DNA from: Synechococcaceae bacterium WBB_10_009
Lineage (GTDB): Bacteria > Cyanobacteriota > Cyanobacteriia > PCC-6307 > Cyanobiaceae
DNA length: 9,342 nucleotides
Assembly (NCBI GenBank): GCA_010030955.1
Contig: RHBP01000066.1
Span: forward strand, 1 to 9,342
Direction of reading: 5' to 3'
The notes beneath the pieces were generated by a model. It saw only the letters and a list, made by a program, of their open reading frames with translations, ran no database searches and was not told the DNA's origin. The translations under genes and the position numbers were made by a program. Of this stretch, positions 1-5,823 are shown in pieces (positions within the stretch are counted from its first letter, which is position 1; each line of letters starts with the position of its first letter).

Positions 1-687
1 GGTGCCCACTTTGGGCACCAAACCCGCCGCTGGAACCCCAAGATGTCGCGCTACATCTACTGCGCGCGCAACGGTGTTCACATCATCGACCTCGTGCAGA
101 CCGCCGTCTGCATGAACAACGCCTACAAATGGGTCCGCAGTGCCGCCCGCAGCGGCAAGCGCTTCCTGTTTGTGGGCACCAAGAAGCAGGCCTCCGAAGT
201 GATCGCCCTGGAGGCCACCCGATGTGGCGCCGCCTACGTGAACCAGCGTTGGCTGGGGGGCATGCTCACCAACTGGACAACGATGCGGGCTCGCATCGAT
301 CGTCTCAAAGACCTGGAGCGCATGGAGTCCTCCGGTGCGATCGCCATGCGCCCCAAGAAGGAAGCGGCTGTGCTGCGCCGTGAGCTGGAGCGCCTGCAGA
401 AATACCTCGGCGGCCTCAAGAACATGCGTCGCCTGCCGGATGTGGTGGTGCTGGTGGACCAGCGCCGCGAAACCAACGCCGTGCTCGAAGCCCGCAAGCT
501 CGACATTCCTCTGGTGTCCATGCTCGACACCAACTGCGATCCCGACCTCTGCGACGTGCCCATCCCCTGCAACGACGACGCCGTGCGTTCGGTGCAGCTG
601 GTGCTGGGTCGCCTGGCGGATGCCATCAACGAAGGTCGCCACGGCGCCGGCGACCAACGCGGCAGCTACGACGACGAGGAAGGCTGA
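1..687 (+). CDS. rpsB: 30S ribosomal protein S2 (5' partial)
   Basis: This is protein S2 of the small ribosomal subunit, which binds late in 30S assembly near the head-body junction with S1. The frame is open from base 1 and encodes 228 residues. The first visible residues, GAHFGHQTRRWNPKM, match the conserved S2 N-terminus, where about a dozen residues normally precede them, so only the start codon and a few codons are missing. The internal ATG at 43 is the M of NPKM and is not the start. Other family marks are FVGTKKQA, NQRWLGGMLTNW and the second S2 signature starting PDVVVLVDQRRE (about residue 146 of the visible part), followed by IPLVSMLDTNCDPD. The protein ends in a short acidic tail (DDEEG). 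rpsB followed by tsf on the same strand is the common bacterial order. In E. coli S2 represses the operon through the rpsB leader, but that region lies outside this window. The identification is secure. Confidence 0.98.
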   Translation, partial: GAHFGHQTRRWNPKMSRYIYCARNGVHIIDLVQTAVCMNNAYKWVRSAARSGKRFLFVGTKKQASEVIALEATRCGAAYVNQRWLGGMLTNWTTMRARIDRLKDLERMESSGAIAMRPKKEAAVLRRELERLQKYLGGLKNMRRLPDVVVLVDQRRETNAVLEARKLDIPLVSMLDTNCDPDLCDVPIPCNDDAVRSVQLVLGRLADAINEGRHGAGDQRGSYDDEEG

Positions 688-709
688 ACGCCAGCCTGCC
701 CACCCCCGG

Positions 710-749
710 GTTGAACCGATTCAACGGAGCTTCCCTGCGGGGGAGCTCC
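710..749 (+). promoter_or_regulatory. Paired hairpins between rpsB and tsf
   Basis: Two inverted repeats sit in the 111-bp gap. The first has a perfect 6-bp stem, GTTGAA (710-715) with TTCAAC (720-725), around a CCGA loop. The second pairs GGAGCT (726-731) with AGCTCC (744-749) around a 12-base loop. Neither is followed by a T-run, so an intrinsic terminator is unlikely. An attenuator, an RNA-processing site or a translation-controlling fold for tsf are all possible. The repeats are seen directly; the function is inference. Confidence 0.4.
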
Positions 750-762
750 CGCCCGTTTGAGC

Positions 763-782
763 CTCCACCCCTCTCCACCCCT
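763..782 (+). repeat. 10-bp tandem repeat in the tsf leader
   Basis: CTCCACCCCT occurs twice back to back (763-772 and 773-782). A looser third copy, CTCCCCACCC (789-798), abuts the tsf ATG. From 761 to 798 only five of 38 bases are purines, so tsf has no Shine-Dalgarno sequence. An unstructured pyrimidine-rich leader could suit S1-dependent initiation; that role is inferred. Confidence 0.6.
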
Positions 783-798
783 GTTTCCCTCCCCACCC

Positions 799-1455
799 AT
801 GGCTGAGATTTCCGCCAAGCTCGTCAAAGAACTGCGCGACATGACCGGCGCAGGGATGATGGACTGCAAGAAGGCCCTGGCCGAAACCAACGGCGACAAG
901 GAGAAGGCCGTCGAGTGGTTGCGTCAGAAGGGCATCGCCTCCGCCGAGAAGAAATCGGGCCGCACCGCCGCCGAAGGGGCGATCGGCAGCTACATCCACA
1001 CCGGCGCCCGCGTGGGTGTGCTGGTGGAGGTGAACTGCGAGACCGACTTCGTGGCCCGCGGTGAGATCTTCCAGGACCTGATCCGCAACGTGGCCATGCA
1101 GATCGCCGCCTGCCCCAACGTGGATTTCGTCAAGGTGGATGACATCCCCGCCGATGTGGCGGAGCGCGAGAAGCAAATCGAAATGGGCCGCGACGACCTG
1201 GCCGGCAAGAAGGAGGAGATGAAGGAGAAGATCGTGGCGGGCCGCATCGGCAAGCGCCTCAAGGAGATGGCCCTGATGGACCAGCCCTACATCAAGGACA
1301 GCGGCATGACCGTTGAAGAGATGGTCAAGCAGGTGGCCGGCAAGGTGGGCGAGAACATCCAGGTGCGTCGCTTCGTGCGCTTCAACCTCGGCGAGGGCAT
1401 CGAGGTGGAGAAAATGGACTTCGCTGCAGAAGTGGCGGCCATGCAGGCCGCTTGA
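799..1455 (+). CDS. tsf: Elongation factor Ts
   Basis: EF-Ts is the guanine nucleotide exchange factor that reloads EF-Tu with GTP in the cytoplasm. The 218-residue product has an N-terminal UBA-like domain (about 1-45, with RDMTGAGMMDCKKAL). The EF-Tu-contacting motif TDFV is at 82-85, inside VEVNCETDFVARGE. A single core half follows, ending with VRRFVRFNLGEGIE. It is shorter than E. coli EF-Ts (283 aa) and matches the short cyanobacterial/plastid form. The ATG at 799 gives the canonical MAEISAKLVKELR start. The in-frame TTG at 757 would add 14 residues from the pyrimidine-rich leader and is rejected. No Shine-Dalgarno is visible. It follows rpsB by 111 bp and is probably cotranscribed with it. 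Its TGA (1453-1455) overlaps an ATG that opens an 8-codon frame. The identification is secure. Confidence 0.98.
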   Translation: MAEISAKLVKELRDMTGAGMMDCKKALAETNGDKEKAVEWLRQKGIASAEKKSGRTAAEGAIGSYIHTGARVGVLVEVNCETDFVARGEIFQDLIRNVAMQIAACPNVDFVKVDDIPADVAEREKQIEMGRDDLAGKKEEMKEKIVAGRIGKRLKEMALMDQPYIKDSGMTVEEMVKQVAGKVGENIQVRRFVRFNLGEGIEVEKMDFAAEVAAMQAA

Positions 1456-1481
1456 TGCGGCACCGCAACGCCCAATCCTGA
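1455..1481 (+). other. Eight-codon frame overlapping the tsf stop
   Basis: The tsf stop and an ATG overlap as TGATG. That ATG (1455-1457) reads eight codons (MRHRNAQS) to a TGA at 1479-1481. It is in the same frame as the next gene, whose apparent TTG start lies three bases further on, at 1485. It could be a leader peptide that allows re-initiation, the remnant of a longer N-terminus cut by a nonsense change, or chance. No Shine-Dalgarno is visible. The arrangement is seen in the sequence; any role is inferred. Confidence 0.25.
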
Positions 1482-1484
1482 TCC

Positions 1485-2654
1485 TTGGATCCCAACGCCC
1501 GGCCCCTCGACGAGGCCCAGCGCCAATGCGATCTGCTGCTGGCGCAGCAGGAGCAGCTCACCCCAGAGCTCTACCGCGATCTGGCGCTGTACCTGCAGGT
1601 GCTCCGCGAAGGCCTGTTGCATGCGGTGCAGCAGGCCTGTTTTCATCTGGCCACGCAGGTGGCACCCGAGCGCTACAGCCAGTTGCCATCGGCGCGCCGC
1701 CTCGCCTTCCAACGGCGGCTTGAGGCCCTGGTGCAGCGCTGCAATGCCCTGCTCACGGTGGAGCAGCTGATGGGGCTGGCGGCCCAGCAGCAGCGGCGCG
1801 ACCACCGCCGCCACCGTTTGAGCCAACAGCAGTTGCTGCAGCGCTTGCTGCAGGAGGGCGAGGCCCAAGCCGACCCACCGGGCCAACAGTCGGTGCACCT
1901 CAGCCTGGACCTGCCCCTGGCGGCCGACCTGTTTGACCAGGGGGTGCCGGGGTTGCCGGCCCTGCGGCCGCCCGCCAGCGCCACCCCAGCCCCACCCACG
2001 CCATCAGAGCCCCCAGCTCCTGCCGAGGCTGCTGATGGCGAGGGCTCCGGCAGCCTGCGCCTGATGCAGTCGCTGTTCCAGATGGCGTCCGAGGAGCTCC
2101 AGGACCCCGCCCCGGACACCGAGGCTGAGGAGCCATCGGCAGCGATGGCGGCGGGCCTTGACCCCCGCGTCACGGCCACCACCGTGCCCCGCGACCCGTT
2201 GCTGCAATTGCGCTGGTGGACCCACCTGGATCGGGCCTTGAGGCGGCGGCTGCGCAACCTCTCCCACGCGGTGAATGTGGAATTGCTGCGGGTGGGCCTG
2301 GCCCAGGGCCTGTTGCCCATGGGGCTGCTGGATGCGGTGCTGGATGGGCAGCTGGAGGCCCTGCCGGCCCCCGCCAACCTGCTGCGCTTGCCCCTGCCCG
2401 TGCCGGAGGGCCACGCCCTGGAGGCGTCGATGCCCACCCAGGTGTTGGCCCTGCTGCTGCGCCAGGGGGATCTGGAATTTGAGCAGCCCCGGCTGCGCAG
2501 TTGCCGCAAACGGCTCGAGCAACGCCGCCGCACATTGCGCACAATGGCCAAACGCTACGGCGGCTGGCAGCGCCGGCTGCGGGCGCTCCAAGCCGAGCAA
2601 CAGTGGTTCCAGGACACGGCCCCACCCCAGAACCCGCCGCCGGCGCACCGCTGA
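1485..2654 (+). CDS. Uncharacterised 389-aa protein between tsf and recG
   Basis: I do not recognise a named family. The frame encodes 389 residues and is well supported by its length and position, with intergenic gaps of almost zero. Residues 1-130 are strongly helical and rich in Q, L and R, including the segment DLALYLQVLREGLLHAVQQA (about 32-51). Residues about 158-185 are a Pro/Ala-rich linker. An acidic stretch (about 203-220) follows. Residues 235-335 form a second Leu-rich helical domain, starting near LRWWTHLDRALRRRL. Residues 338-375 are highly basic and probably coiled-coil, ending in a Pro-rich tail. There is no signal peptide or membrane segment, so it is probably cytoplasmic. 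The charge and helix pattern would fit a protein- or nucleic-acid-binding role, but that is a guess. An in-frame stop at 1479-1481 forces the start downstream; TTG at 1485 is the only reasonable early one, since the first in-frame ATG falls at residue 96. The 3' end overlaps recG. Confidence 0.8.
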   Translation: MDPNARPLDEAQRQCDLLLAQQEQLTPELYRDLALYLQVLREGLLHAVQQACFHLATQVAPERYSQLPSARRLAFQRRLEALVQRCNALLTVEQLMGLAAQQQRRDHRRHRLSQQQLLQRLLQEGEAQADPPGQQSVHLSLDLPLAADLFDQGVPGLPALRPPASATPAPPTPSEPPAPAEAADGEGSGSLRLMQSLFQMASEELQDPAPDTEAEEPSAAMAAGLDPRVTATTVPRDPLLQLRWWTHLDRALRRRLRNLSHAVNVELLRVGLAQGLLPMGLLDAVLDGQLEALPAPANLLRLPLPVPEGHALEASMPTQVLALLLRQGDLEFEQPRLRSCRKRLEQRRRTLRTMAKRYGGWQRRLRALQAEQQWFQDTAPPQNPPPAHR

Positions 2655-5101
2655 GCCCGGAGGCGTGGTTCAGGCCGCTGCAGCAGGCGCTGTTGCTGGA
2701 GGCCGACCGTGGCTTCACGGATTTGCAGGGGCGCCGTGAACCCTTCCACGCCTTTCTGGCCCGCGAGCTGGCCCAGCCGCCCGGCGGCTGCAACCCCGCC
2801 CAGGTGGAGCAGTTGGCGGAACTGGCCGCACGCTTCGGGGCCTACGGCGATCTGGGCCTGGCCCAGCGGCAGGCGGTGGTGCGTCGCACCCGCCAACTGC
2901 TGCACGAACTGCAGCGCAGCTTGGAGCCCGCCTCTCCGGTGGCCCCGCCCCGGCTGCGCCTGGTGCCCAGTGCCGATGCCCCGGCGGCGGACCGCAGCAT
3001 CCGCCCCGAGACCCCCCTGGCCGACCTCCGCGGCGTGGGTCCCAAGGCCGCCGCGAAGTTGGCGGCCCTCAACCTCTGGTTGGCGCGCGACCTGGTGCGC
3101 CACTACCCCCGGGATTACCTCGACTACGCCAACCTCGTGCGCATTGCGGCCCTGGAGCCGGGCCGCACCGCCACGATCGTGGCCACCGTGCGCCGCAGCC
3201 ATGGCTTCACCAGCCCGCGCAACCCCAACCTCTCGATCCTGGAACTGCAGTTGGTGGATGTCACCGGCCGCCTGAAGGTGTCCAAGTTTTTTGCGGGCAA
3301 ACGCTTCGCTTCTCCGGGGTGGTTGAAGCTGCAACAGCGCCACTACCCACCCGGCGCCACCGTGGCCGTCAGCGGCTTGGTGAAGGACACCCCCTACGGG
3401 CCCGCCTTTCAGGATCCGTTGATGGAGGTGCTCGACAGCCCGTCGGCCCCCGTGCGCAGCGAACAGATCGGCCGCCTGTTGCCCGTCTATGGCCTCACCG
3501 AAGGGCTCACCGCTGACCGCCTGCGCAGCCTGATCCGCCCGGTGGTGGAGGCCGCCGCCGGCTGGGGCGATCCGCTGCCGGATCCGTTGCGCCGGCGCCT
3601 GCAGCTGTTGCCCCTGGGGGAAGCCCTGCGCCAGATCCACCTGCCCGACCACCAGGCTGCCCTCAGCGCCGCCCGTCGCCGCCTCGTGTTTGATGAGTTT
3701 CTGCTGCTCCAGCTCGGGATGCTGCAGCGGCGCCATGCCCTGGTGAGCCGGGCCGCCCCACCCCTGCAGGCCCCAGCCGGAGCCCTGCTCCAAGCCTTCC
3801 TGGAGCTGCTGCCCTTCCCGCTCACCGGCGCCCAGACGCGCGTGCTCGCCGAGATCCGTGCCGAACTCGCCCGTGACCGGGCGATGGCGCGGCTGGTGCA
3901 GGGGGATGTGGGCAGTGGCAAGACCGTGGTGGCGATTGCGGCCCTGCTCACCGCCATCGAGGCCGGTTGCCAGGGGGCCCTGATGGCCCCCACGGAGGTG
4001 CTGGCGGAGCAGCATTACCGCAAACTCTGCGAGTGGCTGCCCCAGCTGCATGTGAGTTGCGCCCTGCTCACCGGTTCCACGCCCCAGCGCCGTCGCCGCT
4101 CGCTGCTCGACGACCTCGCCAACGGCACCTTGAAGATGCTGGTGGGCACCCATGCGCTGTTGGAGGATCCGGTGCAGTTCCAGCGGCTGGGGCTGGTGGT
4201 GGTCGATGAACAGCACCGTTTCGGCGTGCACCAGCGCAACCGGCTGCTCGACAAGGGGCTGCAGCCCCACCTGCTCACGATGACGGCCACACCGATTCCG
4301 CGCACCCTGGCCCTGTCGCTGCATGGCGACCTGGAGGTGAGCCAAATCGATGAATTGCCGCCGGGGCGCACCCCCATCCGCACCAGCCTGCTCTCCCCCT
4401 CCGAGCGCCAGCAGGCCTACGACCTGATCCGCGAGCAGGTGGCCCTCGGCCAGCGGGCCTATGTGGTGTTGCCGTTGGTGGAGGAGTCGGAAAAACTCGA
4501 CCTGCGATCGGCGGTGGAGGTGCACGAGCAGCTGAGCCGCGAGGTGTTCCCCGACCTCAGCGTGGGCTTGTTGCATGGCCGGCTCTCCAGCGCCGACAAA
4601 CAGGCGGCGATCACCGCCTTCGCCGAGGGCCGCAGCCAGGTGCTGGTGAGCACCACCGTGGTGGAGGTGGGGGTGGATGTGCCCGCCGCCAGCGTGATGC
4701 TGATCGAGCATGCCGATCGCTTTGGCCTGGCCCAGTTGCACCAGTTGCGCGGGCGGGTGGGGCGCGGGGCGGCCGCCTCCCACTGCCTGTTGCTGTGCGA
4801 CAGCCGTCAGGCGCTGGCCCGCCAACGGCTGGAGGTGCTGGTGCGCTCCACCGATGGGTTTGAGATCGCCGAAATGGACCTGCGGCTGCGGGGGCCCGGC
4901 CAGGTGCTCGGCACGCGCCAGAGCGGTCTGCCGGACCTGGCCCTGGCCAGCCTCACCGAAGATGGGGACGTGCTGGAGCTCGCCCGCAGTGTGGCCCAGG
5001 AGCTGCTGCTCCACGATCCGGAGCTGCTGCAGGCCCCGGCCCTGGCGGCGGTGCTGGCGGAGCAGCGCCACCGCCTGGCGGCGGGGGGGAGGCTCAACTG
5101 A
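2603..5101 (+). CDS. recG: ATP-dependent DNA helicase RecG
   Basis: RecG is a double-stranded DNA translocase that regresses stalled replication forks and migrates Holliday junctions and R-/D-loops. The product has 832 residues from the GTG at 2603. An N-terminal extension (about 1-135) precedes the wedge/OB domain, which opens with LRGVGPKAAAKL at 142. Helicase domain 1 has Walker A GDVGSGKT (434-441), the DEQH box (535-538) and TATPIPRTL (561-569). Domain 2 carries LRGRVGRG (715-722). The RecG-specific C-terminal TRG region shows DGFEIAE (751-757), RGPG (763-766) and GTRQSG (770-775). All catalytic motifs are intact. E. coli RecG is 693 aa; the extra length is N-terminal, as is usual in cyanobacteria. 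The start is uncertain because there is no early ATG. GTG 2603 overlaps the upstream gene by 52 bp. CTG 2651 (overlapping the upstream TGA as CTGA) and TTG 2501 are alternatives. The stop shares one base with the next ATG. Confidence 0.96.
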   Translation: MVPGHGPTPEPAAGAPLSPEAWFRPLQQALLLEADRGFTDLQGRREPFHAFLARELAQPPGGCNPAQVEQLAELAARFGAYGDLGLAQRQAVVRRTRQLLHELQRSLEPASPVAPPRLRLVPSADAPAADRSIRPETPLADLRGVGPKAAAKLAALNLWLARDLVRHYPRDYLDYANLVRIAALEPGRTATIVATVRRSHGFTSPRNPNLSILELQLVDVTGRLKVSKFFAGKRFASPGWLKLQQRHYPPGATVAVSGLVKDTPYGPAFQDPLMEVLDSPSAPVRSEQIGRLLPVYGLTEGLTADRLRSLIRPVVEAAAGWGDPLPDPLRRRLQLLPLGEALRQIHLPDHQAALSAARRRLVFDEFLLLQLGMLQRRHALVSRAAPPLQAPAGALLQAFLELLPFPLTGAQTRVLAEIRAELARDRAMARLVQGDVGSGKTVVAIAALLTAIEAGCQGALMAPTEVLAEQHYRKLCEWLPQLHVSCALLTGSTPQRRRRSLLDDLANGTLKMLVGTHALLEDPVQFQRLGLVVVDEQHRFGVHQRNRLLDKGLQPHLLTMTATPIPRTLALSLHGDLEVSQIDELPPGRTPIRTSLLSPSERQQAYDLIREQVALGQRAYVVLPLVEESEKLDLRSAVEVHEQLSREVFPDLSVGLLHGRLSSADKQAAITAFAEGRSQVLVSTTVVEVGVDVPAASVMLIEHADRFGLAQLHQLRGRVGRGAAASHCLLLCDSRQALARQRLEVLVRSTDGFEIAEMDLRLRGPGQVLGTRQSGLPDLALASLTEDGDVLELARSVAQELLLHDPELLQAPALAAVLAEQRHRLAAGGRLN

Positions 5102-5823
5102 TGGCGCTGCGCCCCTGGAGCCCCATCCCGATCGTCGACAACGGCGAGCCGCTGCTGCCGCTGCCGCCCGACCTGCTGCGTCTGGAACCCCACCCCTATG
5201 TCGCCGTTGGCGCCCCCTATGGCGAGGCGGCATCGCCGTTCCAGTTGCGCCAGGGCGTGATCGAACGGTTGCTCGCCGCCCAGGCGCAGTTGCAGCGCCG
5301 CCACCCACAGTGGCGGCTGGCGGTGTTTGATGCCTGGCGCCCCCTGGCCGTGCAGGAGCACATGGTGCGCCATGCCATCCGCTGCGAGTGCGCACGCCGT
5401 GGCATCGACCCAGCCCAGTCGGGCACCGCCATCGACGCGGTGGTGGCGGAGGTGGGTCGCTTCTGGGCACCCCCCAGTGCCGATCCCCTCACCCCGCCCC
5501 CCCACAGCACAGGCGCCGCCGTGGATCTCACCCTGGCGGATGCCGACGGCCAGACCCTGGGCATGGGGTCCGAGATCGATGCCATCGGCGCCGTCTCGGA
5601 GCCGGATTTCTTTGCAGGCCGTGCCGCGGCGCTCCCCCCCGGGCCCGATCGCGACCAGGCCCTCCGTTGGGCTGGCCACCGCGATGCCCTGCGCCAGGCC
5701 ATGGAGGCGGTGGGCTTCGCCCAACATCCCAACGAGTGGTGGCATTTCAGCCACGGCGACCAGCTCTGGGCCTGGCGGCTGGGACACCCCAGCGCCCACT
5801 ACGGCCGTTGGGGGACGGCTTAA
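5101..5823 (+). CDS. D-alanyl-D-alanine dipeptidase (VanX/DdpX family, peptidase M15D)
   Basis: The protein is a zinc dipeptidase predicted to split D-Ala-D-Ala into D-alanine. The zinc and catalytic residues of VanX are all recognisable with the correct spacing. H135 and D142 lie in PPHSTGAAVD, and catalytic E212 and ligand H215 lie in NEWWHFSHG. The conserved arginine is R80 in FDAWRPL. It has 240 residues against about 200 for VanX and DdpX. There is no signal peptide or membrane segment, so it is likely cytoplasmic. No vanH, vanA or vanR/S homologue is nearby, so glycopeptide resistance is not suggested; peptidoglycan turnover or D-alanine salvage is more likely (inference). The ATG overlaps the recG stop (TGATG), which implies translational coupling. 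Its TAA (5821-5823) overlaps the stop of convergent sir. It belongs to the same family as ddpX/vanX/pcgL, but I would not fix a symbol without a phylogeny. Confidence 0.92.
   Translation: MALRPWSPIPIVDNGEPLLPLPPDLLRLEPHPYVAVGAPYGEAASPFQLRQGVIERLLAAQAQLQRRHPQWRLAVFDAWRPLAVQEHMVRHAIRCECARRGIDPAQSGTAIDAVVAEVGRFWAPPSADPLTPPPHSTGAAVDLTLADADGQTLGMGSEIDAIGAVSEPDFFAGRAAALPPGPDRDQALRWAGHRDALRQAMEAVGFAQHPNEWWHFSHGDQLWAWRLGHPSAHYGRWGTA

Noticed and set aside
337..344. HIP1 palindrome GCGATCGC
   Set aside because: Only one copy was found by eye, inside rpsB. In DNA this GC-rich a single copy can occur by chance and says nothing about HIP1 enrichment.
1441..1484. Terminator after tsf
   Set aside because: No stem-loop or T-run was found in the short gap, so read-through into the next gene is more likely.
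2555..5470. 971-codon open frame on the minus strand opposite recG
   Set aside because: It is antisense to a gene with complete RecG motifs. The translation is Gln/His/Gly/Ala-rich low-complexity sequence with no recognisable domain, as expected when G/C-ending codons suppress stops on the opposite strand.
5804..5819. Hairpin GCCGT/ACGGC as a terminator at the convergent junction
   Set aside because: The stem is only five base pairs, lies inside the dipeptidase coding region and has no T-run on either strand.
5101..5823. Vancomycin-type resistance determinant
   Set aside because: The enzyme belongs to the VanX family, but no D-Ala-D-Lac ligase, dehydrogenase, regulator or mobile element is present, and the base composition matches its neighbours. 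A housekeeping role is more likely.
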